In this document: positions 1 through 9,828 of the stretch, one piece after another
Layout: each line of letters starts with the position of its first letter
Numbering within the stretch: position 1 is the stretch's first letter
NCBI RefSeq assembly: GCF_900116005.1
Contig: NZ_FOYI01000005.1
Span: 62,001-126,000, forward strand
Length of the DNA: 64,000 nt
Source of the DNA: Poseidonocella sedimentorum
GTDB lineage: Bacteria; Pseudomonadota; Alphaproteobacteria; Rhodobacterales; Rhodobacteraceae
Direction of reading: 5' to 3'
Program-made: the position numbers and the translations under genes
Notes under the pieces: model-generated
The model's database searches: none
Told to the model about the DNA's origin: nothing
What the model saw: the letters and a program-made list of their open reading frames with translations, nothing else

Positions 1-32
1 GCGCGCGGCACTGACAGTCAAACAAACGCAAG

Positions 33-58
33 CGCCCTCGCAGACCTCTGCGGGGGCG
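33..58 (+). terminator. hairpin, putative terminator of the gene left of the window
   Basis: Two 10-nt arms (33-42 and 49-58) pair with one G-T wobble around a 6-nt loop. There is no clear T-run after it, so termination is uncertain. A stop codon at 12-14 could close a gene that begins outside the window. Between 59 and 399 I see no convincing gene; short reading frames there look like chance frames of GC-rich DNA. Confidence 0.4.
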
Positions 59-399
59 TCGCTGTTCCCGACACTAAATCGCGCGGTTGAAACGCAGGCC
101 CTGCGATCGGATCGCAAGCTCTTCAATCCAGCAATCTTTCGATGAATTTTGGCTCGGCGCGCGCGATCCGAACAACCCCCGGCCCAAAGCGCTGAGATTG
201 ACGTTGGACCCTCCGCGTTTGCGCTATTTCATTCAAGGCGCCTCATCCGCTACAAGGCCTCGGAGCAGTCTTCGCGGCGTCGCCAGAGCGCCCAAGGGCT
301 GCAACATTTTTCCAAATGGATTGGCGGAAACGGCCGGGCCATTTCCCATCCCTGCCCCGGCCCATCGCCGGGCGCCACTAGACCATCAAGGCGCATGTC

Positions 400-1164
400 A
401 TGACCCGCATCCTGATCGTCGCGGCCCATCCGGAGCCAAGTTCTTTCACCCTGACCTGGGCGCGCGAGACGCTGCGCGCGGCTGAGGCGCTCGGGCATGA
501 GGCGGCGCTGATCGACCTCCATGCCGCCGGGTTCGATCCGGTGGAAAGCGCGGCGCATTACCCCCGCCGCGACGGGCCCTTCGATCCGCTGAAGGCGCAG
601 GAGGACGGGGTCGAGGCCGCCGACGTCCGCGCGCAGATGGCACAGATCGAGGCGGCGGATTGGCTGATCCTGCATTTCCCGATCTACTGGTTCGCGCCGC
701 CCGCGATGATCAAGGGCTGGTGCGAACGGGTGCTGGCCCATGGCCGGCTCCACGATGTGGAGAACCGGTTCGACACCGGCCCCTGCCGCGGCAAACGCGC
801 GCTCTTTTGCGTCACCACCGGCGCGAGCGCCGCGGAATGCGGGCCCGATGGCAAGGAAGGCAACCTCGCGCATCTGCTCTGGCCGCTGGCCTATACGCTG
901 CGGTATTGCGGCTTCGACGTGGCCGAGCCAATCGTGGAACACGGCGTTCATGGCTACCACAGCGGCGCGCGCAAGTCCGAGCTGGAGGCGCGGCTCACGG
1001 CCCGCCTGCGCGCTCAGCAAGACATCATGGCCGGGCTCGAGGGCCGGGCGCTCCTGCGCTTTCACCCGGATGGCGATTTCGACGACACCGGGCGGCTCCG
1101 GCCGGGGATCGCCCCGCTCTCGCCCTTCATCGCGCCGCCGGGGGCCGAGGGGCCAGACCGCTAA
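400..1164 (+). CDS. NAD(P)H oxidoreductase, flavodoxin-like fold (NQO1/MdaB family)
   Basis: This 254-aa soluble protein looks like a flavodoxin_2 family NAD(P)H:quinone oxidoreductase. It opens with a beta strand and phosphate loop (MTRILIVAAHPEPSSF). A flavin-contact segment LHFPIYWFAPPAMIKGW lies near residues 90-106 and FCVTTGAS near 140. These features are typical of two-electron quinone reductases that use FMN or FAD. It lies just 52 nt upstream of the coxC start on the same strand, so it could be co-transcribed, but such enzymes are not a standard part of cox operons. The first ATG that gives the full Rossmann-like strand was taken as start; another ATG lies 5 nt upstream in a different frame. 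The exact electron acceptor is unknown. Confidence 0.8.
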   Translation: MTRILIVAAHPEPSSFTLTWARETLRAAEALGHEAALIDLHAAGFDPVESAAHYPRRDGPFDPLKAQEDGVEAADVRAQMAQIEAADWLILHFPIYWFAPPAMIKGWCERVLAHGRLHDVENRFDTGPCRGKRALFCVTTGASAAECGPDGKEGNLAHLLWPLAYTLRYCGFDVAEPIVEHGVHGYHSGARKSELEARLTARLRAQQDIMAGLEGRALLRFHPDGDFDDTGRLRPGIAPLSPFIAPPGAEGPDR

Positions 1165-1216
1165 GGCGCGCCGCGGAAGAATTGCCAAAGCGCTGAAATC
1201 TGGGCATCTTGCGCCC

Positions 1217-2332
1217 ATGGACTTCCTTCAGCACAGCCAGGATCTTCTGCTCGTCTCGGCCTCCTGCCTCGTGGCGCTGGTCGCGGGCTTCACCGGTCTG
1301 TCGCTGACCCGGGACCTGTCGCGCAAGTCGATGGTCCAGAAGAAAATCTCCATCGCGCTCGCCTCGGTTGCGCTTGGCGGGGGCATCTGGTCGATGCATT
1401 TCGTGGCGATGCTCGGCCTGCAACTGCCGATCCTCTTCTACTACGACGCCGCCATCACGCTCATCTCCGCGCTCACCGCGATCCTGATTGTCGCCGCCGC
1501 GCTGGTGCTGCTGCACTTCCGGCCCCGCACGGCGGGGGTGATTTCGGCGGCGGGGGTGATCGTCGGGGTCGGCATCCTCGCGATGCACTACATCGGCATG
1601 GCCGGTCTGGAGCTGTGCCGCGCGGTTTATACCCCGCTGGGCCTCGTCGCCTCCTCCGCCGCGGCAATCGCGCTTTGCATCCTTGCCTTCGGCATCGCCT
1701 ATGGCCGCCGGACCAATCGCAACATCGTCCTCGGGACGGTCTGCTTCGCCATCGCGGTCTGCTCCGTGCATTTCCTCGCCATGGCCGGGACACGTTTCGT
1801 CGCAGCGCCGGGCGTGGCGGAGTTCGGCCCGAGCATGAGCAACGAGGTGCTGGCGCTCGGGGTTATCCTGTCGAGCTTTGTGCTGTTCGGCACGTTCCTG
1901 TGGGTGAGCGTCGCCTATCTCGTGGGCAGCCCGGAGGCGGCTCCGGGCGCGTTGGCCGACGCGCCGCGCGCGCCGGCGGGGGTGCAAGTCCCCTGCGAGC
2001 GGGACGGGGCCAAGGTCTTTGTCGCGGTGCGCGACGTGGTGCTCGTCCGGGCGGATGGCCACTACACCCAAGTCTACACCGAGGACGACCGGCTCTTCTG
2101 CGTCTGGCCGATCACCGAAGCCCACAAACGCCTCGCGCCACAAGGCCTGTTGCGGACGCACCGCAGCTATCTGGTCAACCCCGAGAAGGTCTCGCGCTTC
2201 GAGCGGTCCAAGGACAAGGGCCGCTGTCTTTTCGCGGGCGATGGGCTCCCGCCCGCGCCGGTGAGCCGCTCCCAGCTCAAGGCCATCCAGGACGCGCTGG
2301 CCGGCCCCTCCGGCGCAGTTGGTGCGCGCTAG
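1217..2332 (+). CDS. coxC: CoxC-like MHYT-LytTR membrane sensor/regulator
   Basis: This is a 371-aa protein with an N-terminal MHYT membrane domain and a C-terminal LytTR DNA-binding domain. The MHYT repeats are visible as SMHFVAMLG, AMHYIGMAG and VHFLAMAG, each inside a hydrophobic segment. MHYT domains have been proposed to bind metal and sense CO, O2 or NO. The LytTR domain covers about residues 260-365 (for example RADGHYTQVYT and LLRTHRSYLV). CoxC and CoxH of Oligotropha carboxidovorans have this same pairing, and coxC sits in front of coxM there as it does here. The ATG at 1217 begins the hydrophobic N terminus; the open frame continues upstream but is an unsupported extension. It probably regulates the coxM operon that starts 113 nt downstream. 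Sensing of CO is inference. Confidence 0.82.
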   Translation: MDFLQHSQDLLLVSASCLVALVAGFTGLSLTRDLSRKSMVQKKISIALASVALGGGIWSMHFVAMLGLQLPILFYYDAAITLISALTAILIVAAALVLLHFRPRTAGVISAAGVIVGVGILAMHYIGMAGLELCRAVYTPLGLVASSAAAIALCILAFGIAYGRRTNRNIVLGTVCFAIAVCSVHFLAMAGTRFVAAPGVAEFGPSMSNEVLALGVILSSFVLFGTFLWVSVAYLVGSPEAAPGALADAPRAPAGVQVPCERDGAKVFVAVRDVVLVRADGHYTQVYTEDDRLFCVWPITEAHKRLAPQGLLRTHRSYLVNPEKVSRFERSKDKGRCLFAGDGLPPAPVSRSQLKAIQDALAGPSGAVGAR

Positions 2333-2444
2333 GGCGCATCTCGTGCAAAACCACCGTTTTTCATGGGAAATCTAAGGCGCCGCGCCGCCGTCCCGGGCAC
2401 TCTCTTCCTCAGCCAGAACGCATGCTTCTTGAGGAGGAAAGCAG

Positions 2445-3299
2445 ATGATTCCAGCGGGTTTTGAGTATCATCGGCCCCGGGATTTGGAGGGGGTGCTCGC
2501 GCTTCTCGACGAACACGGTGACGATGCCCGGGTCATGGCCGGTGGACACAGCCTGATCCCCATGATGAAGCTCCGGATGGCCGATGTGCCCCATCTGATC
2601 GATCTGCAGGCCGTGGACGGGCTTGCGGGGATCGAGATCGGCGCGGATGAGATCCGCCTCGGCGCGATGGTCACCCAGACCGAGATCATCGGCCATGCCG
2701 GGCTTGCCGAGGCCGCGCCGATCCTGCGCGAAGCGGCGCTCCAGATCGCGGATCCGCAGGTGCGGAACATGGGCACGGTGGGCGGCAATATCGCCAACGG
2801 CGATCCCGGCAATGATATGCCCGGTCTGATGCAATGCCTTGATGCGCGGTTTACCCTCGTGGGCTCCGGCGGGGTGCGCGAGGTCGCGGCGCGGGAGTTT
2901 TACGAAGCGGCCTACATGACCGCGCGGGAGGATGAGGAAGTCCTGACCGCCGTGACGATCCCACGGCCCGCAGGTGGCCATGCCTATGAAAAGCAAAAGC
3001 GCAAGATCGGCGACTACGCGACGGCTGCTGCGGCAGTGCAGATCGCGAAAGAGGGGCGCGCTTGCGCCTCGGCCGCCATAGCCATGACCAACCTCAGCGA
3101 CACGCCGGTCTTTTCCGAAGGCGCGGGCGCGGCGCTGGTCGGCACTGCGGTGGACGCGGCGGCGCTCGCGGCGGCCTCGGAGGCGATGCTGGGCGATATC
3201 GATCCGACCGAGGACAACCGCGGCCCGGTGGCCTTCAAGAGACATGTGGCGGGCGTCATCTTGCGCCGCGCCATCGAGCGCGCCTGGTCGCGGGCCTGA
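2445..3299 (+). CDS. coxM: aerobic CO dehydrogenase, FAD-binding medium subunit
   Basis: This is the medium subunit (284 aa; family usually about 285-290) of the molybdenum CO dehydrogenase. It carries FAD between the iron-sulfur subunit and the quinone acceptor. Two FAD-contact motifs are clear: AGGHSLIPMMKLR near residue 32 and TVGGNIANGDPGND near residue 111. A strong Shine-Dalgarno run (GAGGAGG) precedes the ATG. It is followed within 15 nt by coxS, as in all form I cox clusters. The intergenic space upstream (2333-2444) is the likely operon promoter region, but I could not pick a confident -35/-10 pair. Confidence 0.95.
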   Translation: MIPAGFEYHRPRDLEGVLALLDEHGDDARVMAGGHSLIPMMKLRMADVPHLIDLQAVDGLAGIEIGADEIRLGAMVTQTEIIGHAGLAEAAPILREAALQIADPQVRNMGTVGGNIANGDPGNDMPGLMQCLDARFTLVGSGGVREVAAREFYEAAYMTAREDEEVLTAVTIPRPAGGHAYEKQKRKIGDYATAAAAVQIAKEGRACASAAIAMTNLSDTPVFSEGAGAALVGTAVDAAALAAASEAMLGDIDPTEDNRGPVAFKRHVAGVILRRAIERAWSRA

Positions 3300-3314
3300 A
3301 GGGGGGGAGAAGAC

Positions 3315-3805
<491 letters not shown>

Positions 3806-3809
<4 letters not shown>

Positions 3810-6235
3810 AGGACGAAGTGGACACCCGCGAAGACCGCGTCGCCAACCTCAAGGGCATGGGCTGCTCGCGCAAGCGGGTCGAGGATGCGCGGTTCACCCA
3901 AGGCAAGGGCAACTACGTCGATGACATCAAGCTCGACGGGATGCTGTTCGGCGATTTCGTGCGCTCGCCCTATGCGCACGCGCGCATCACCAGCATTGAT
4001 ATCGAGGAGGCGCTGAAGGTCCCGGGCGTGCTCGCCGTGCTGACCGCCGCCGATCTCGAGCCGCTGGGCCTGCATTGGATGCCGACGCTCGCGGGCGACA
4101 AGCAGATGGTGCTGGCCGATGGCAAGGTCCTGTTTCAGGGCCAGGAGGTCGCCTTCGTCGTGGCCGAGGATCGCTATGCGGCGGCGGATGGCATCGAGGC
4201 GGTCGTGGTCGAGTACGAAGAGCTGCCGGTCATCGTCGATCCGTTTGAATCGCTCAAATCCGATGTGGTTCTGCGCGAGGATACGGTGGGCGAGGATAGC
4301 GCGCCCATCGATGGCGCCCACGGGCCGCGCAAGCACCACAACCACATCTTCACCTGGGAAGCGGGCGACAAGGCCCCGACCGAGGAGGTCATCGCCAATG
4401 CCGAGGTGGTGGCCGAGGAGACCATGTACTACCACCGCACGCACCCCTGCCCGCTGGAGACCTGCGGCTGCGTCGCCTCGATGGACAAGGTCAACGGCAA
4501 GCTCACGCTCTGGGGCACGTTTCAGGCGCCGCACGCGATCCGCACGGTGGTCTCGCTCATCTCGGGCATCGAGGAGCACAACATCCGCGTGATCTCCCCC
4601 GATATCGGTGGGGGCTTCGGCAACAAGGTGGGCGCCTATCCGGGCTATGTCTGCTCGGTCGTGGCCTCGATCGTGACCGGTAAGCCGGTCAAGTGGATCG
4701 AGGACCGGATGGACAACCTCATGACCACCGCCTTCGCCCGCGACTACTGGATGAGCGGCAAGATCTCGGCCACGCCGGAGGGCAAGATCACCGCCCTGCG
4801 CTGTCAGGTGACGGCGGATCACGGGGGCTTTGACGCCTGCGCCGATCCGACCAAGTTCCCCGCCGGTTTCATGAACATCTGCACCGGCTCCTACGACATC
4901 CCGACCGCCTATCTCGAGGTCGACGGGGTCTATACCAACAAGGCGCCGGGCGGAGTCAGCTATCGCTGCTCCTTCCGGGTGACCGAGGCGGTCTATTTCA
5001 TCGAACGGATGATCGAGGTGCTGGCCATCGAGCTGGGGATGGACGCCGCCGAGCTGCGCCGGATCAACTTCATCAAGAAGGAGCAGTTCCCCTACAAGGC
5101 CGCGCTTGGCTGGGAATACGACAGTGGTGACTATCACACCGCCTGGGACAAGGCGCTCAAGGCCGTGGACTACGACGCGCTCCGCGCCGAACAGGTCCAG
5201 CGGGTCGAGGACTTCAAGGCCGGCAAGACGCGCAAGCTGATGGGGATTGGCCTCAGCTTCTTCACCGAGATCGTGGGCGCAGGGCCGGTCAAGAACTGCG
5301 ACATCCTCGGGCTGGGGATGTTCGACAGCTGCGAGATCCGCATCCACCCCACCGGCTCGGCCATCGCCCGGCTCGGCACAATCAGTCAGGGGCAGGGCCA
5401 CGCGACCACCTTCGCCCAGATCCTCGCCTCCGAGATCGGCCTGCCCGCCGACAGCATCACCGTCGAGGAGGGCGACACCGACACCGCGCCCTACGGGCTC
5501 GGGACCTATGGCTCGCGCTCGACCCCGGTCGCCGGGGCCGCCACCGCGATGGCGGGCCGCAAGATCCGCGCCAAGGCCCAGATGATCGCGGCCTACCTGC
5601 TTGAGGTCCACGACGATGACGTGGAATTCGACGTGGATCGCTTTGTGGTCAAGGGCGCGCCGGAGAAGTTCAAGACGATGAAGGAGATCGCCTTCGCCGC
5701 CTACAATCAGGCCATTCCGGGGATCGAGCCGGGGCTTGAGGCGGTGAGCTACTACGATCCGCCCAACATGACCTACCCCTTCGGCGCCTATGTCTGCGTC
5801 ATGGATATCGACGTCGACACCGGCGTGCCGGACATCCGCCGCTTCTATGCGCTGGACGATTGCGGCACGCGGATCAACCCGATGATCATCGAGGGCCAGG
5901 TGCATGGCGGGCTGACCGAGGCGCTGGCCGTCGCGCTTGGCCAGGAGATCGCCTATGACAACATGGGGAACGTCAAGACCGGGACGCTGATGGATTTCTT
6001 CCTGCCGACCGCGTGGGAAGTGCCGAACTACGAGACCGACTTCACCGTCACCCCGAGCCCGCATCACCCGATCGGCGCCAAGGGCGTGGGCGAGAGCCCG
6101 CATGTGGGCGGCGTGCCGTGTTTTTCAAACGCGGTGCAGGATGCGTTCCGGGCGTTCGGCCTGCGGCACACCAACATGCCGCATGATCACTGGCGCATCT
6201 GGAAGACCGCCAATGAGCTTGGCCTCCACGGCTAG
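3806..6235 (+). CDS. coxL: aerobic CO dehydrogenase, catalytic large subunit (form I)
   Basis: This 809-aa subunit holds the Mo-Cu centre that oxidises CO to CO2. The active-site loop reads SYRCSFR, which contains the form I Cys-Ser-Phe-Arg element; form II enzymes have AYRGAGR instead. The first residue of the loop is Ser where most form I enzymes have Ala. Other molybdenum-cofactor contacts are present: [10 protein letters not shown] near residue 240, GGGFGNK near 270, GQGHATTF, and the catalytic glutamate in [10 protein letters not shown] near 763. The ATG at 3806 overlaps the coxS stop, and the length equals the Oligotropha protein, so the longer upstream frame was not used. The product forms a dimer of heterotrimers attached to the inner face of the membrane. 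Confidence 0.96.
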
Positions 6236-6282
6236 GAAAGGCGGCGGGGCGGCGGGTTCGTCGCCTCGCGCGTGGGATAAAG

Positions 6283-7158
6283 ATGAGCTGGACAGATCTG
6301 CAAACCTCGCTCCGGAGCGAAGGCTATGTGGCCTCGGACGACCTCGCCGTGGCGCTGCAGCTGGCGCTGTCGCTTGGCCGTCCGCTGCTGCTCGAAGGGG
6401 CTGCCGGCGTGGGCAAGACCGAGGTCGCCCGGACCCTCGCCGCCGCGCGGGACACCCGGCTCATCCGGCTGCAGTGTTACGAAGGGCTGGACGCGGCGCA
6501 GGCGCTCTACGAATGGAACTACCAGCGCCAGCTTTTGACCATTCGCGCCGCCGCGGAGGGGGGAGAGACAGGCAAGACCGTCGAGGCGCGCATCTTTTCC
6601 CGCGAATTCCTGCTCGAACGCCCGCTGCTCGCGGCCATCACGCAAGAGGTGCCGCCGGTCCTGCTGATCGATGAGATCGACCGCGCCGACGAGGAATTCG
6701 AAGCCTTCCTGCTGGAGCTTCTGGCGGAATATCAGGTGACGATCCCCGAGCTCGGGACGATCCATGCGACGAGCCGGCCCATCGTGATCCTGACGTCCAA
6801 TGGGACGCGAGATCTGTCGGATGCGCTGCGCCGCCGCTGCCTCTACACCTATGTCGAATACCCCGACCGCGCGACCGAGCTTGCGATCCTCAAGGCGCGT
6901 TGCCGGGACGTGGAGGACCGGCTCGCGGCGCAGGTGGTGGGCTTTGTCCAGAAACTGCGCGAGGAGGATCTGGAGAAGGTGCCCGGCGTGGCCGAGATGC
7001 TCGATTTCGCCGCCGCGCTCATGGGGCTCGGGATCGCCGATCTGACGGCCGACCCGGCCGTGTTGCAGGCGACGCTCACCACGCTGCTCAAGACCCAGTC
7101 CGATCAGGCACAGATCACGCCCGAGGTCGCGGCGCGCATCGCCGGGCGGGCGGCATGA
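6283..7158 (+). CDS. coxD: CoxD, MoxR-type AAA+ ATPase for Mo-Cu site maturation
   Basis: This 291-aa AAA+ ATPase of the MoxR type has a Walker A motif (GAAGVGKTEVA, about residues 43-53) and a Walker B motif (PVLLIDEIDRAD, about 126-137). CoxD proteins are known to be needed for assembly of the [CuSMoO2] site of CO dehydrogenase, probably by ATP-driven remodelling of CoxL. The gene is 47 nt after coxL and overlaps the VWA gene coxE by ATGA. MoxR ATPases normally act with a VWA partner, so this pairing supports the assignment. Confidence 0.92.
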   Translation: MSWTDLQTSLRSEGYVASDDLAVALQLALSLGRPLLLEGAAGVGKTEVARTLAAARDTRLIRLQCYEGLDAAQALYEWNYQRQLLTIRAAAEGGETGKTVEARIFSREFLLERPLLAAITQEVPPVLLIDEIDRADEEFEAFLLELLAEYQVTIPELGTIHATSRPIVILTSNGTRDLSDALRRRCLYTYVEYPDRATELAILKARCRDVEDRLAAQVVGFVQKLREEDLEKVPGVAEMLDFAAALMGLGIADLTADPAVLQATLTTLLKTQSDQAQITPEVAARIAGRAA

Positions 7159-8336
7159 GCCGCGCGACGCGCTTCGCCGGGCGCGACCCGGGGCCCGCGG
7201 CGCGGGTGGCCGGGTTCATCGCCCATTTGCGCGACAACGGTCTTCGCCTCGGGGCCGGGGAGGCCGCGCTGTCTCTCTGCGCGCTCGCCGCGCTTGAAGC
7301 CGTTCGCCCGGACGACTGCCGCCGCGCGCTGCGCGCGGTCTGCACGGGGTGCAAGGACGAGGCGGCGCGGTTCGATGCGCTCTTCGACAGCTACTGGCTC
7401 GATGCGGGCCGGGTAAAACAGAAGGTCGTGCCAAGCGCCAGGGCGGCGGGCGCCGAGGGTGTGCACAGCTCGCGCGACGGGACCGGTCAGGACCTTGGCG
7501 CCGCAGGGGCGGCCACCGCACCCGACGCGGGCGAGGGCGAGGCCGACAGCGACGGGACCGGCAAGCTCATCGCCACCGAGCAGCGCAACCTCGCGCGCCG
7601 CGATCTGCGCGATCTGGTGCGGCCCGAGGAGATCGCCGAGGCCGAGGCCATCGCCCGCCGCCTCGGCGCCGCCCTGCGCGATTGCCGCTCGCGCCGGCGC
7701 ATCGCCGCACGCCGCGGAGCGGGGCTCGATTTCCGCCGAACCATCCGTCAAAGCCTCGCGACCGGCGGCGAGCCGCTGCGCCTCAAGCGCAAACGCCGTC
7801 CCGATCGCGCGCGCAAGATCGTCGCGCTCTGCGATGTCTCGGGTTCGATGAGCGTCTATTCCAAGGTCTTCCTTGCCTTCCTCGCCGGGCTCATGCGCGC
7901 CGATGCGGCCACCGACGCCTATCTCTTTCACACCCGCCTCGTGCGGATCACCGAGGCGTTGAGGGATCGCGACGCGATGCGCGCCGTGGGGCGGATGTCG
8001 CTCATGGCCGACGGGTTCGGGGGCGGCTCGAACATCGGCCCGTCGCTCCAGCGCTTCGCCGAAACCTACGCCCGCCGCTTCGTCGATGGGCGCAGCGTGG
8101 TGCTGATCCTCTCGGACGGCTACGACACCAGCCCGCCGGAGATCCTCGGCGCTGCGCTGGCGCGACTGCGGAAACGCGGCTGCCGGATCGTCTGGCTCAA
8201 CCCGCTCAAGGGCTGGCGCGATTATGCGCCGGTGGCCGAGGGGATGGCGGCGGCGCTGCCCCACCTTGACCATTTCGCGGCGGCCAACACGCTGGCCGAT
8301 CTTGCCGCGCTGGAACGGGAGCTCGGGGCGCTGTGA
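7155..8336 (+). CDS. coxE: CoxE, VWA-domain maturation protein
   Basis: This 393-aa protein has a C-terminal von Willebrand factor A domain with an intact metal-ion site (DVSGSMSVYS near residue 230, and LSDGYDT near 317). The N-terminal half is helical and charged, with a low-complexity Ala/Gly/Asp stretch near residue 120. CoxE works with the CoxD ATPase in Cu insertion into CO dehydrogenase. The chosen ATG overlaps the coxD stop; the longer frame begins inside coxD and is not used. The stop overlaps the GTG start of coxF. Confidence 0.92.
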   Translation: MSRATRFAGRDPGPAARVAGFIAHLRDNGLRLGAGEAALSLCALAALEAVRPDDCRRALRAVCTGCKDEAARFDALFDSYWLDAGRVKQKVVPSARAAGAEGVHSSRDGTGQDLGAAGAATAPDAGEGEADSDGTGKLIATEQRNLARRDLRDLVRPEEIAEAEAIARRLGAALRDCRSRRRIAARRGAGLDFRRTIRQSLATGGEPLRLKRKRRPDRARKIVALCDVSGSMSVYSKVFLAFLAGLMRADAATDAYLFHTRLVRITEALRDRDAMRAVGRMSLMADGFGGGSNIGPSLQRFAETYARRFVDGRSVVLILSDGYDTSPPEILGAALARLRKRGCRIVWLNPLKGWRDYAPVAEGMAAALPHLDHFAAANTLADLAALERELGAL

Positions 8337-9118
8337 CACCGGCCGAAATCCTCTCCTCCGATCTGGCGGACGCGGCGCAGGCCTTGCGCGCCCGCGCCGA
8401 GCCCTTCGCCTTCGCGACCATCGTCCGGACGGCGGGCGCCACGGCGGCCAAGCCCGGCGCCAAGGCGCTGCTCGCGGCGGATGGAACGATCCTGCAGGGC
8501 TGGCTCGGCGGCGGCTGCACGCGCGGCGCGGTCCGGCGGGCGGCGGTGGATGCGCTGCACAGCGGTGAGCCGCAGCTCATTTCGGTCGCGCCCGAGGATC
8601 TGCTGGCCGAACGCGGCATCGCCCCGGGAGAGGAGCGCGACGGGATGCATTTTGCGCGCAACGGCTGCCCCTCGCGCGGGACGATCGACATCTTCATCGA
8701 GCCCTGCCTGCCGATGCCGCAGCTTGTTGTCCTCGGGGCCTCGCCGGTCGCGGTCGCGCTCGGCGCGCTGGCCCCGAACTTCCACTGGAGCCTGTCGGCG
8801 ACGCTGCCCGAGACGGGGGCGCCCGCCGGGCCCAAACCCGTCATCGTCATCGCGACGCAAGGCCAGGGGGACATCGACGCGCTGCGCCGCGCGCTTGGGG
8901 TGGAGGCCGCGCATGTGGCCTTTGTCGGCAGCGCGCGCAAATTCGCCAGTCTTGCGGAGAAACTCCGCGCCGAGGGGATCGGGCCCGAGGCCATCGCCGC
9001 GGTCAAGGCGCCCGCCGGGCTCGACATCGGGGCGGTGACGCCCGAGGAGATCGCGCTGTCGATCCTCGCCGAGCTTGTCCGGCTCCGTCGCAAAGCGGTG
9101 AAACACTCGGATGACTAG
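8333..9118 (+). CDS. coxF: CoxF, XdhC-like maturation protein
   Basis: This 261-aa protein belongs to the XdhC/CoxF family, which handles sulfuration or delivery of the molybdenum cofactor to molybdenum hydroxylases. The N-terminal XdhC domain shows TIVRTAGATAAKPGAKALL and GWLGGGCTRGAV; the C-terminal half is a Rossmann-like XdhC_C domain ending with the usual GLDIGAVTPEEIALSILAEL. It starts at a GTG that overlaps the coxE stop, and it overlaps the next gene by 8 nt. The context makes CoxL the target protein. Confidence 0.9.
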   Translation: MTPAEILSSDLADAAQALRARAEPFAFATIVRTAGATAAKPGAKALLAADGTILQGWLGGGCTRGAVRRAAVDALHSGEPQLISVAPEDLLAERGIAPGEERDGMHFARNGCPSRGTIDIFIEPCLPMPQLVVLGASPVAVALGALAPNFHWSLSATLPETGAPAGPKPVIVIATQGQGDIDALRRALGVEAAHVAFVGSARKFASLAEKLRAEGIGPEAIAAVKAPAGLDIGAVTPEEIALSILAELVRLRRKAVKHSDD

Positions 9119-9815
9119 CGTGCGCGCAATCCTTCCGGCGGCGGGGCTCTCGCGGCGGATGGGCGCGGCCAACAAGCTGCTCCTGCCGATCGATGGCCGA
9201 CCGATGATCCGGCACATGGCCGCTCTTTATACCGAGGCGACAGGCGCGCCGCCGCTGGTGGTCACCGGTCATGAGGCGGAGGCCGTGGAGGCCGCGCTGG
9301 CGGGCAGCGGGGCGATTTGCCTGCGCAACCCGGACTACGCGCGCGGGCAGGCGGGATCGGTGGCCTGCGGTCTCGGCGCGGCGCCGGAGGCGGCGGCCTA
9401 CCTGATCGCGCTCGGCGATCAGCCGCTGCTGCGCGCGGCGGACATCCGCGCCCTGCTCGACGCCCACTGGGCCGGGGGCAACCGCCGGATTTCCATTCCC
9501 TGCAAGGGCGCGGCGCGGGGCAACCCTGTGGTGGTGCCGCGTGCGTTTCGCGCGCGACTTCTGGCCGATCCGCGCAATCCGGGCTGCGGGCGGTTCACGC
9601 GCGAGAACGCGGAGCACGTCGCGCGCATTGCCTGCGACGCGCCGGGGTTCTATCACGATATCGACACGCCGGAGGCCTATCGCGCGCTCTTTGGCCCGGA
9701 GCGCGGCGCCCGCACGAGACGGCTCCTGCGCGCCATAACCGCCCTGCGCCGCTGCGTGGCGCTCACACCCCAGCAGGCCGACGCGCTCGCCTCGATGAAA
9801 TTCCCCTGTTGCTAA
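9111..9815 (+). CDS. MobA/MocA-like nucleotidyltransferase in the cox operon
   Basis: This 234-aa protein is a GT-A fold nucleotidyltransferase. The N terminus shows ILPAAGLSRRMG and NKLLLPIDGRPM, the nucleotide-binding signature of the MobA/MocA family. MocA makes molybdopterin cytosine dinucleotide, which is the cofactor form used by CO dehydrogenase, so a MocA-like role is a good inference. The GDQP motif near residue 103 fits the family's metal site. An unusual tail of about 40 residues follows the catalytic domain; it is Arg/Leu-rich and ends with two cysteines. The gene starts 8 nt inside coxF and lies 13 nt before coxG. Confidence 0.82.
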   Translation: MTSVRAILPAAGLSRRMGAANKLLLPIDGRPMIRHMAALYTEATGAPPLVVTGHEAEAVEAALAGSGAICLRNPDYARGQAGSVACGLGAAPEAAAYLIALGDQPLLRAADIRALLDAHWAGGNRRISIPCKGAARGNPVVVPRAFRARLLADPRNPGCGRFTRENAEHVARIACDAPGFYHDIDTPEAYRALFGPERGARTRRLLRAITALRRCVALTPQQADALASMKFPCC

Positions 9816-9828
9816 CGAAGGATACCCG

